A stretch of 14,988 nt of DNA. Source: an uncultured Caldilinea sp. (GTDB lineage Bacteria; Chloroflexota; Anaerolineae; Caldilineales; Caldilineaceae). The DNA is taken from positions 1 through 14,988 of the forward strand of contig CALFWA010000251.1 of assembly GCA_937928035.1 (NCBI GenBank), read 5' to 3'. The translations under genes were made by a program, and so were the position numbers. Of this stretch, positions 1-14,988 are shown piece after piece. Numbering within the stretch: the stretch's first letter is position 1; each line of letters opens with the position of its first letter. Below the pieces are notes generated by a model that worked only from the letters and a program-made list of their open reading frames with translations, was not told the DNA's origin and did not search any database.

Positions 1-1
1 T

Positions 2-46
2 TATGCCAAGTTGCGGGAACTCAATCCCGCTCAACTGGCTGCGTAA
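2..46 (+). CDS. possible C-terminal tail of an upstream gene (partial)
   Basis: From the left edge an open frame reads YAKLRELNPAQLAA and stops with TAA at 44-46. The composition (KLRELNP) is protein-like and resembles tails of some transposases or integrases, but fourteen residues cannot identify a family. The start lies outside the window. It could equally be a chance open frame. Confidence 0.25.
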   Translation, partial: YAKLRELNPAQLAA

Positions 47-66
47 GGTGAGTGACTAATTTGTCG

Positions 67-78
67 ATCACCGGTGAT
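67..78. repeat. 12-bp perfect palindrome
   Basis: ATCACCGGTGAT is its own reverse complement. It lies between the possible upstream gene tail (stop at 46) and the end of the minus-strand FGE-like gene (stop at 137). It could be an operator or part of a mobile-element end. It has no T-tract and no loop, so it is not a normal terminator. A chance palindrome is possible. Confidence 0.3.
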
Positions 79-136
79 GGAGAAATTTTACTGGGCGACC
101 GATTCGTCCTAACGTAAATGAGCGTGCAATGACAAC

Positions 137-1501
137 TTATGGTGCGCTTCTGGCGCAGCGGAAACCGACTCGAGGACTGCGAAAATACGGTTCGTCGGTG
201 TTCGGCGTGTCACCATGGTGCCCCCAATGACGATGAGCAACGCGCATATAGAATGCATTGTCCCGATGACTCCCTCCTCGAATGGAAAAAACTGGAAACC
301 CTAGTTGATCTTGTGAGAGAGGTTGCCAGGGAGTTCCACGATCCTTGGTTACCCGGGATGTGGGCGGTCCTTGAGGGTTATCCGTCGGCGAATACAGATA
401 ATAGTAAACGTCGTATCTGTCCTGAACCCATTCAAATGCATTTCCCGCCATATCGTGGACGCCATAAGGGGATGCTCCGCGTGGATGCTGACCCACCCAG
501 TGGATCCCGATTTTTTGAGGGGCCGCCGGACAATTGCCACCTCTCCGATTGATCTCATTGTGATTCACGCGCGTACAATCAGGCTCTTCATTCCCCCAGG
601 GCCACTTACGCGTATCAATAGAGCCTCTTGCAGCTTTCTCCCACTCTGCTTCTGTGGGGAGACGCTTGCCTTCCCATGCACAAAATTTTTGTGCATCCCA
701 CCAGGAGACGTATAGCACAGGCGAAAGCGCATACGTCGGGTCGTATAGCTGCTCTGTGCGTCGCGGAGCTTGGCAAGCGCCGGCCTCCATACATTGCAAA
801 TATTCCCGATTCGTCACTTCATACTTGTCAATTTCAAAGGCGTCGATCTGCACGTGGCGAACAGGTTCATCATGATGAAAAATATTGTAAGAACAAGGAA
901 ACTCGTATGGATTTTGGCTGTCACAACCCATCCAAAAGGGACCACCAGGGATAAGCACCATTGCATTAAGATCCGGCTCTACATCAAAAGCTTCCGTTGT
1001 AAACCGCCATATTGCGCCCGGATAGCGGGCATTTGTTACAAGATCTACTACGATCACTTGCCACGAGTACGTAACCCCTCCCTCAAAAGTCTCAGGGTCG
1101 AGCCATGGATTCCTCAGCCCTGTTGCGATCCGGGTCGTCGGAACGTCACCGGCGTCAAGGTACACATCGAAGTAATACGGGTTCATCGTGGGCGGTTCCT
1201 CCAGATGCCAGGCTAGATACGCATTGGGACTCACGCCCTCGGCGTTGTGCGTTGGTTGTAGAACGCTCAATTTCACACCGCTACTTATGAAAGGCAGATA
1301 CACCATGCTTGGCTTAAGGATCACAGGCAGGAATACTTGCAGGTCAGAGAAAGGAGGGTCCTCTAATGCATTCTTTGCACCAACAGCAAGAGAAATGCTT
1401 TTCGTCGGAAAGTCCAGCAAGAATAGCGAAGCGATGAGAACGCCTGTTATCAATGCGATGAAGCCCACAAAAATGAACTTTTGAGTGATTGGACGCAACA
1501 T
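137..1501 (-). CDS. membrane-anchored Fn3-like + FGE/SUMF1-fold protein
   Basis: The protein has 454 residues from the ATG at 1501. That start has AAGG about 8 nt upstream; an ATG at 1516 and a TTG at 1534 are in-frame alternatives. Residue numbers below count from the TTG at 1534. A hydrophobic segment at about 21-40 is a signal anchor. A short VFLPVILK/VYLPFIS stretch follows. Residues about 87-180 look like an Fn3-type beta sandwich ending in IWRFTT. From about 190 comes the FGE-sulfatase (SUMF1) fold, with MVLIPGGPFWMG, EIDKYEVTNREYLQC, RLPTEAEWEKAARG, GNAFEWVQD, FSIRGGS and VGFRCA. True formylglycine-generating enzymes carry paired copper-binding cysteines after RGGS; here the segment reads GGSHRDNAFYMRVAHRHW, with none. 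I therefore infer a secreted or surface FGE-fold protein (binding or other role) rather than a sulfatase activator. The GC content appears lower than in the rest of the window. The 5' end overlaps an insertion sequence, so the original N-terminus may have been altered. Confidence 0.8.
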   Translation of the reverse strand: MLRPITQKFIFVGFIALITGVLIASLFLLDFPTKSISLAVGAKNALEDPPFSDLQVFLPVILKPSMVYLPFISSGVKLSVLQPTHNAEGVSPNAYLAWHLEEPPTMNPYYFDVYLDAGDVPTTRIATGLRNPWLDPETFEGGVTYSWQVIVVDLVTNARYPGAIWRFTTEAFDVEPDLNAMVLIPGGPFWMGCDSQNPYEFPCSYNIFHHDEPVRHVQIDAFEIDKYEVTNREYLQCMEAGACQAPRRTEQLYDPTYALSPVLYVSWWDAQKFCAWEGKRLPTEAEWEKAARGSIDTRKWPWGNEEPDCTRVNHNEINRRGGNCPAAPQKIGIHWVGQHPRGASPYGVHDMAGNAFEWVQDRYDVYYYLYSPTDNPQGPPTSRVTKDRGTPWQPLSQDQLGFPVFSIRGGSHRDNAFYMRVAHRHWGHHGDTPNTDEPYFRSPRVGFRCARSAP

Positions 1502-2314
1502 ATTCCAAGCCTTCATGACCTCAGTGACGAACAATTGGCGGTGATCGAACCACTCACCCCCGAGAAAAAGAGCAAGCGGGGTCGTCCCCGCAACGACGAC
1601 CGACGCACATTGAACGGAATCCTGTATGTGCTGAAAACGGGTTGTGCGTGGGAAGATTTGCTGCCTGAATACGGCTCAGACGCCGCCTGTTGGCGACGCT
1701 TGAAGGAGGGGTCGCAGGATGGGACTTGGGAACGAATTGGGCGCACCCTCTTGAGCCAACTGGACGCCCAGGGCAAACTGGAGAGGGAGCAAGCGTTTCT
1801 GGATGGGAGCTTTGTTCCCGCCCAAAAAGGGGCGATGGCGTAGGCAAGACGAAAGTCGGCGCCAAGGCTCGAAAGTCATGGTGGTGGTGGGCAACGGTTT
1901 GCCCATCGGCTTGCACGTGGACAGCGCTCAACCACACGCAATCATCCTGGCCGAGCCGACGCTGCAGGCGATCTCCGTCCCGCGCCGACGCGGGCGTCCC
2001 AGGACGCGACCGCAAGCGTTGGCGGCGGACAAGGCCTACGACAGCGCCGATTTTCATCGGCTTTTGCGGCGTCGCGGCGTCAAGCCGACGATTCCCACCT
2101 TTGAGCGGCGCCCGCGCCAAAAGCCAAAGAGCGGACGTCCTCTCCGGGTCGGAGCAGCCTACCGGCAACGCCGGAAGGTCGAGCGATGTTTTGGCCGGAT
2201 GAATAATGGCCGTCGCCTGGTGGTGCGCTATGAGCGTCATTTGCATCTCTAATCGTGCGTTTTGTCTTGTCGCAATTATTCTTTGGTGTGTCGATCGAAT
2301 TTTAAAATAAGTTC
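1475..2314 (+). mobile_element. IS5-family (IS427-like) insertion sequence, degraded
   Basis: About 840 bp holds one transposase and little else, which is the usual size for IS427-group elements. The proposed right end is AAGTTC at 2309-2314, overlapping the transposase stop. The only matching left terminal sequence is GAACTT at 1475-1480. Beyond these six bases the ends align poorly, and no clear target-site duplication flanks them, so the left boundary is tentative. The left end lies in the 5' end of the FGE-like gene. The right end lies one base from the aldehyde dehydrogenase terminator hairpin. Confidence 0.65.
1481..2310 (+). pseudogene. IS5-family DDE transposase with three frame breaks
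   Basis: The first segment starts at TTG 1481 (no ATG fits). It carries the helix-turn-helix region (DLSDEQLAVIEPL, GILYVLKTGCAW) and the first catalytic Asp in FLDGSFVPAQKG, then meets TAG at 1841. Homology-like text continues one frame back as GDGVGKTKVGAK (about 1831-1866). It then moves to a third frame, GSKVMVVVGNGLPIGLHVDS onward (from 1866), with the second Asp in LAADKAYDS and the Glu in YRQRRKVERCFG. This segment stops at TAA 2250-2252. The expected family C-terminus RAFCLVAIILWCVDRILK follows in another frame and ends at TAA 2308-2310. The first break sits on an A5G4 run (1824-1832) and could be a programmed -1 site. The second looks like a lost G near 1865 and the third like an extra A near 2251. 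The likely state is inactive. Confidence 0.8.
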
Positions 2315-2315
2315 T

Positions 2316-2351
2316 AAAAAGCGGACTGCCCTCGGAGACAGCCCGCTTTTT
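2316..2351 (-). terminator. intrinsic terminator of the aldehyde dehydrogenase gene
   Basis: AAAAAGCGG (2316-2324) pairs with CCGCTTTTT (2343-2351), and the stem extends inward through CTG/CAG with one A-C mismatch. Read on the minus strand, the stem is followed by a run of five T, about 20 bases after the aldehyde dehydrogenase stop. The A/T flanks are symmetrical, so it could also stop plus-strand transcripts leaving the insertion sequence. Confidence 0.85.
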
Positions 2352-2373
2352 GATGAGAGGAAATAGGAGAATT

Positions 2374-3909
<1,536 letters not shown>

Positions 3910-4003
3910 AATTTTCCTCGATTGAACATGGGTGAGCCGTGTAAGCGTTGAGACGGTCGCACAGGGTTCCCCCTTGCGTCGCGCGTTCTCAGCCTAGCAG
4001 CCC

Positions 4004-4055
<52 letters not shown>

Positions 4056-4087
4056 TCTCATCAAACCTTTAACCTCTCTTCACGATT

Positions 4088-4115
4088 TTTTCAGGAAACT
4101 ATCCGATAGTATAAA
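4088..4115 (+). promoter_or_regulatory. likely promoter of the hom-asd transcript
   Basis: TTTTCA (4088-4093) and TATAAA (4110-4115) are 16 bp apart and resemble sigma-70-type -35 and -10 boxes. Transcription would begin near 4122, just before the structured leader. A second, weaker candidate, TTGCGT (4259-4264) with TAAAAT (4280-4285), has only a 15-bp spacer and lies downstream of the terminator. If real, it would bypass the leader control. Confidence 0.45.
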
Positions 4116-4235
<120 letters not shown>

Positions 4236-4354
4236 GTGGCGACCTGTCCACCGGGTTATTGCGTTTCACCTGCTCATGGTAAAATCCATAGCGGTTTAAT
4301 GGAAGACGTTGTAATGAAAACAGACGTCTAAAATATCTTATCTATTGGAGTGTC

Positions 4355-5473
4355 ATGCGTCACGCACCGATTATTCTCTTTGGCGTGGGCGGGGTCGGCA
4401 GCGCACTGATTCGCCAGATCGTGCAAAATCGAGCGCACCACGCCACAGAGTTTGAGCTGGAATTGCCGATCGCAGCGGTCTGTGACCGGGATGGCGCCGT
4501 CGTCGCTCTAGGAGAAGCCCTGGAGGATGTCACCCTTCTCGACATCATCGATTTCAAAAAACAAGGCGGACGGCTCGCCGACTATGCGCAAGGCGGCCCG
4601 CAACAAGACCTCGCCGCCATCGTCGATGTTGCTGGCCGCCCCAACGCCATCGTCGTCGACTGCACGGCCACCGAAACGACCGTTCCTGCGCTGATCGCAG
4701 CGCAGGAACGCGGGTATCGGATCGTCCTCGCCAACAAGAAACCCTTGACGATCGAACAGGAGGTATACGACCGGCTCACCAGAGCCGGGGCCACCGTGAA
4801 CGGACGTCCGCCCCGTCAGTTCACCGCCACGCGCTGGGAGACGACCTGCGGCGCAGGGTTGCCCGTCATCGCCACGCTCCATCGACTCATCGCCAGCGGA
4901 GATGCAATCACCCGCATCGCCGGCGCGTTGAGCGGCACGTTGGGCTACGTCATGACCGGCCTGCAACAAGGGCGCCCTTTCAGCGAAGTGGTGCGCGAGG
5001 CGCATCGGCTCGGCTACACCGAACCCGACCCACGCGATGATCTGGGCGGCGTCGATGTGGCGCGCAAGGCGCTGATCCTGGCGCGCGGGCTGGGCTGGCG
5101 CCTCGGGCTGGAGGACGTCGCCGTCACCGGCCTCTATCCGCCGGAAATGGCTTCCCTTTCGGTGACGGAATTTCTCGAGGCCCTCCCTTCGCTCGATGCG
5201 CACTTCCGGCGTCTGGTTGAGGAAGCGGCCGCGCAAGGCGGAGTGCTGCGCTATGTGGCGACGGTGGCCGAAGGACGCTGCACTGTGGGGCCGCAGACAG
5301 TGGACGCCAGCAGCCCGCTTGGGCAACTGCGCGGGGCCGACAACCTCGTCGAATTCCACACGCGCTGGTATCAGCCGACGCCGCTCGTCGTTCAGGGGCG
5401 CGGAGCAGGGGTCGACGCCACGGCGGCCGGTGTCCTGAGCGACATCGTGGAGCTGGCCTTGTTGCGTGGATAA
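4355..5473 (+). CDS. hom: homoserine dehydrogenase, short form without ACT domain
   Basis: It reduces aspartate-4-semialdehyde to homoserine with NAD(P)H, the branch point to threonine, methionine and isoleucine. The 372-residue protein has an N-terminal Rossmann motif GVGGVG (10-15), ANKKP (126-130), ETTCGAGLPVI (162-172), SGTLGYV (193-199) and the substrate-site stretch GYTEPDPRDDLGGVDVARK (220-238). The C-terminus QPTPLVVQGRGAGVDATAAG resembles the dehydrogenase half of ThrA/MetL and the yeast enzyme. There is no C-terminal ACT domain, so allosteric threonine control as in longer bacterial forms is not expected. That fits control at the leader instead. GGAG at 4347-4350 precedes the ATG by 4 nt. 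asd follows after 61 bp, probably in one operon. Neither aspartate kinase nor thrB/thrC is adjacent. Confidence 0.93.
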   Translation: MRHAPIILFGVGGVGSALIRQIVQNRAHHATEFELELPIAAVCDRDGAVVALGEALEDVTLLDIIDFKKQGGRLADYAQGGPQQDLAAIVDVAGRPNAIVVDCTATETTVPALIAAQERGYRIVLANKKPLTIEQEVYDRLTRAGATVNGRPPRQFTATRWETTCGAGLPVIATLHRLIASGDAITRIAGALSGTLGYVMTGLQQGRPFSEVVREAHRLGYTEPDPRDDLGGVDVARKALILARGLGWRLGLEDVAVTGLYPPEMASLSVTEFLEALPSLDAHFRRLVEEAAAQGGVLRYVATVAEGRCTVGPQTVDASSPLGQLRGADNLVEFHTRWYQPTPLVVQGRGAGVDATAAGVLSDIVELALLRG

Positions 5474-5486
5474 CTTGTTGCGTGGA
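5458..5486 (+). repeat. short tandem duplication across the hom stop codon
   Basis: CTTGTTGCGTGGA occurs at 5458-5470 and again at 5474-5486, separated by TAA (the hom stop, 5471-5473). The first copy encodes the last residues of Hom and the second is untranslated. The core TGTTGCGTG recurs in the inverted repeat after ftsH (10043-10081), which hints at a dispersed repeat unit. Confidence 0.6.
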
Positions 5487-5534
5487 CGGTTGGATTTACA
5501 AGATCAGCATTTTTTGCTGTAGGAGTGCAGAACG

Positions 5535-6632
<1,098 letters not shown>

Positions 6633-6647
6633 AATGTTAAAAAAATG

Positions 6648-6708
6648 GGACTGGACAGGCGCACCGACGCCGGATGCCTGTCCAATCCGAAAGCATTTGC
6701 TGCAAATG
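6648..6708 (+). other. two hairpins between asd and the HAD-like gene
   Basis: TGGACAGGC (6652-6660) pairs with GCCTGTCCA (6676-6684), extended by GGA/TCC across one mismatch. A second hairpin, CATTTGC (6694-6700) with GCAAATG (6702-6708), follows. No T-run follows on the plus strand. A run of A just upstream (6639-6645) would give a T-rich tail on the minus strand, where no gene ends. They may be an RNA-processing or partial termination site splitting asd from the downstream gene. Confidence 0.4.
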
Positions 6709-6742
6709 TGACCGGGTTGAGGAGCTTTGAGAGGAGTTTGCA

Positions 6743-7957
<1,215 letters not shown>

Positions 7958-8000
7958 AGGCGTGGTCGCTCACGTAAGAAAAAAATTATAAGACAGGGAG

Positions 8001-8068
8001 ATAGCCGCCTCGTCGCTCTGCATCGACCCGTAACTCGAATTACTGACTGCAGAGCGTCGGGCGGCTAT
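8001..8068. repeat. 68-bp imperfect palindrome upstream of ftsH
   Basis: ATAGCCGCC (8001-8009) pairs with GGCGGCTAT (8060-8068). After a small internal loop, CGCTCTGCA (8014-8022) pairs with TGCAGAGCG (8048-8056). The 25-nt loop contains a further small hairpin, GTAA (8030-8033) with TTAC (8040-8043). No T-run follows on the plus strand. It lies between the HAD-like gene stop (7957) and ftsH (8115), so it may be a leader RNA element for ftsH, a stabilising 3' structure, or a palindromic mobile unit of the REP/MITE kind. Confidence 0.6.
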
Positions 8069-8114
8069 GCTGCTAGTGGAGACATACAGATAAGAACTGA
8101 GGTTCCCTATTTGA

Positions 8115-10040
<1,926 letters not shown>

Positions 10041-10042
10041 AC

Positions 10043-10081
10043 GTGTTGCGTGTTGCGTAAAAAACACGCAACACGCAACAC
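10043..10081. terminator. perfect 16-bp inverted repeat between convergent ftsH and psuG
   Basis: GTGTTGCGTGTTGCGT (10043-10058) is exactly complementary to ACGCAACACGCAACAC (10066-10081), with a 7-nt loop AAAAAAC. Each arm is a tandem of the 7-bp unit TGTTGCG. It starts 2 bp after the ftsH stop and reaches to within 1 bp of the psuG stop (10083). There is no T-tract after it on the plus strand, so a stem-dependent terminator or 3'-end stabiliser is likelier than a canonical intrinsic terminator. Confidence 0.65.
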
Positions 10082-10082
10082 T

Positions 10083-10949
<867 letters not shown>

Positions 10950-11466
10950 ACGAGTGTCCTTCCTCCGGCCGATAGGGTGCTTTGTGATCGAGGTCGCCGA
11001 TGAACTCCGGCAGATCGGTGTGACCCAGCAGCTGACGGATCGCCATGATCTCGCCGATGTGATAGTAGTAATGATAGATTACGCGCAACATCAACGAGCC
11101 GTAAGTCGTGGTGACCCCCCAGCCCGGCACGGTGAACGGCTCCGTCAACATCGGCGTGGCGACGCCGTCGAGCCAGGAGTCAGAGGCGGCGGTCACCTCG
11201 CGCCATGCCTGCAGCACCTGTTCCAGCGGCGGCGCGCTGGCAGGCCGGCCGTAGGCGAAGTCGGCGTCTAATTCGGGCCGCAGCTTGACTCCCTGGGCGA
11301 AACGCAGCCAATAACGCTGCTCTTGCCAGGCAAGGTGACCTACGATCCAACTCATGCAATTCATCGGCAAAAAGCGTCTGCGCGCCTCCTCATCGTTTAC
11401 GCCGGTCAGCGCGCGCTGCAGCTCACCGCGCGTGAAACGCAGCTGCTCCACCAAGGGTTGCGTCAT

Positions 11467-11775
11467 TTGAATCGGTTCCTTTCTCAAGACACCTTTTTGT
11501 GAAACGAAAGGTGGATTTGGTTTTTGACAAAAAATCCCCGGCAATTCATCTATTACGAAACTGACTTCATGACGCCGAAACAATCCAGCAAGGATATTTC
11601 AACGCAAGCCGAAAACAGTGTACCATAAAAAGAGCACAACACTTTCGAGACGCTTCCCGGCGTTTGTGCATTCATCTCATGAAACATCTCTGCCGAGGAA
11701 TCTGTCTTTAGCGCATCGCCCAAGTTTATGCAAAAACTTTAACAAAATATCCATCACAAACGAAAGTGAGAACCC
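11467..11775. other. divergent intergenic region, dinB-like / beta-glucosidase
   Basis: This 309-bp, A/T-richer spacer must hold the promoters of both divergent genes. In the dinB-like 5' region, CACCTTT (11490-11496) and AAAGGTG (11507-11513) form a 7-bp hairpin with a 10-nt loop. GTGAGAACCC just before the glucosidase ATG is a weak ribosome site. I could not pick confident -35/-10 pairs or a clear sugar-repressor operator. No small gene is apparent. Confidence 0.5.
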
Positions 11776-14046
<2,271 letters not shown>

Positions 14047-14065
14047 GCTGAGGCGCAAATAGCCT

Positions 14066-14094
14066 GCCGCCGCATGCACAGTGCATGCGGCGGC
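14066..14094. terminator. perfect 14-bp hairpin between convergent genes
   Basis: GCCGCCGCATGCAC (14066-14079) is exactly complementary to GTGCATGCGGCGGC (14081-14094), with one central base. The hairpin sits 20 bp after the glucosidase stop and 19 bp before the Mur ligase stop on the other strand. Only GTTT follows on the plus strand, so the T-tract is weak. It probably terminates or protects both 3' ends. Confidence 0.7.
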
Positions 14095-14113
14095 GTTTCC
14101 ATCGGTCTTGGAG

Positions 14114-14988
14114 CTATGCGCTTTTGTGTTGCCATCGATCGGCGCAGCGCTGCAACGCCGCCCGCATCGCCTCTTGGTCGCTCCATGGATATTCGATCTC
14201 GCCGAAGCACATGCTGCGTTCATGTCCCTTGCCGAAGGCCGCCACCACGTCTCCTGCTCGCGCCATCTCTACGCCGGCTTGAATCGCCTCGCTGCGGTCA
14301 GGAATGATGACGTAGCGGTCCGCCTCTGCGAACTCGCGCACTCCACGCTCGATTTCCCGGCAAATTTCCTCCAGGTCTTCGGTGCGCGGATCCTCCGCCG
14401 TGATGATGGTGTAGTCCGCCAACCGGCCGCTGACTCGCCCCATCAAATAGCGCTTCTCACGGTCGCGCAGTCCCGCCGAGCCGAAGATGGCGATCAAACG
14501 GCCGCCCTCTCCGTTGCGCCCGACGAGCGGCCGGAGCGTAGTCAACGCACGTTCCAGGCTCACCGGCGTGTGCGCAAAGTCGACGATGGCCAGAAAGGGT
14601 TGACCGACGTCGATGCGCTCCATTCGCCCCGGCACAGGCGACATTTCCTTCACCCCGAGCTGCACCGCCGACGGCGCAATGCCGAGCGCCAGCGCAATCG
14701 TCGCTGCGCACGCAGCGTTGTACACGTTGAATTCGCCGATCAGCGGCGACTCGACCGGGAAGCGGCCGCCCCACCAGCGCAGGTCAAAGCGCGTGGCGTC
14801 GGCGTCATAAGCGATATTTTCTACGGCAACGTCTAAGGAATGTGGAGAACGGCCAGCGATCCCATAGCTGCGGATCGCTATGTCCAGGCTGCTGTTTTCC
14901 ATCTCCTCGGCCAGCGCAACGCGCAGGGCGTCATAGCTGCCGGCGTCATCGGCGTTGAGCACCGCCGCGCGCGGCGCGCCCGGCTTGG
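14114..14988 (-). CDS. murE: MurE-type Mur ligase, C-terminal part (runs off the window)
   Basis: Mur ligases add amino acids to UDP-MurNAc peptides in the cytoplasm using ATP; MurE adds the third residue (diaminopimelate, lysine or another). The frame is open to the right edge, so the N-terminus and the ATP-binding P-loop are outside. Visible are AAVLNADDAGSYD, LIGEFNVYNAACAATIALALG (central-domain helix after the phosphate site), VPGRMERID, VDFAHTPVSLERALTTLRPL, LIAIFGSAGLRDREKR, ITAEDPRTEDLEEI and AFGKGHERSM near the end. These match the MurE C-terminal domain. In canonical DAP-adding MurE the specificity motif is DNPR; here the aligned site reads EDPR, so the third residue cannot be assigned with confidence, and a MurE-like paralogue is possible. 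Confidence 0.85.
   Translation of the reverse strand, partial: KPGAPRAAVLNADDAGSYDALRVALAEEMENSSLDIAIRSYGIAGRSPHSLDVAVENIAYDADATRFDLRWWGGRFPVESPLIGEFNVYNAACAATIALALGIAPSAVQLGVKEMSPVPGRMERIDVGQPFLAIVDFAHTPVSLERALTTLRPLVGRNGEGGRLIAIFGSAGLRDREKRYLMGRVSGRLADYTIITAEDPRTEDLEEICREIERGVREFAEADRYVIIPDRSEAIQAGVEMARAGDVVAAFGKGHERSMCFGEIEYPWSDQEAMRAALQRCADRWQHKSA

Noticed and set aside
11467..11583. N-terminal extension of the dinB-like protein from an ATG at 11583
   Set aside because: The extension has no family similarity; the ATG at 11466 has a good ribosome site and starts the usual domain.

Overview
The window looks like chromosomal DNA from a free-living bacterium, probably a member of the Chloroflexota (Anaerolineae/Caldilineae type). 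This is inference. The supporting signs are GC-rich housekeeping genes, an archaeal/fungal-type aspartate-semialdehyde dehydrogenase, a VFLPVILK/VYLPFIS-type stretch after a membrane anchor, and an IS5-family transposase of a kind I associate with that phylum. No rRNA, tRNA or CRISPR array was seen.

Left part (1-2350) is accessory. A minus-strand gene encodes a membrane-anchored protein with an Fn3-like domain and a sulfatase-modifying-factor fold (FGE/SUMF1 type) that lacks the FGE active-site cysteines. An IS5-family element of about 840 bp abuts its 5' end, and the two coding regions overlap head to head. The transposase needs three frame changes to be read through, so it is probably dead or dependent on frameshifting. 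The element ends right beside the terminator of the next gene.

Centre-left (2374-8000) is metabolic. A minus-strand aldehyde dehydrogenase is divergent from a plus-strand amino-acid cluster: homoserine dehydrogenase (hom), aspartate-semialdehyde dehydrogenase (asd) and a HAD-like protein with unusual motif order. hom and asd catalyse consecutive steps from aspartyl-phosphate to homoserine. The 445-bp divergent region holds a tandem 13-bp repeat, a likely promoter, and a leader whose central strand can pair either with an upstream strand or into a very strong intrinsic terminator. That is attenuator/riboswitch architecture, and I could not match it to a known class. It is the best candidate here for an undescribed regulatory system.

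Centre-right (8001-11466): a long imperfect hairpin precedes ftsH (membrane AAA+ zinc protease). ftsH converges on a minus-strand pair, dinB-like then psuG (pseudouridine-5'-phosphate glycosidase), which overlap by 32 bp. A perfect 16-bp inverted repeat built from a 7-bp unit separates ftsH from psuG.

Right part (11776-14988): a GH3 beta-glucosidase on the plus strand converges, across a perfect 14-bp hairpin, on a minus-strand MurE-type Mur ligase that runs off the right edge of the window.
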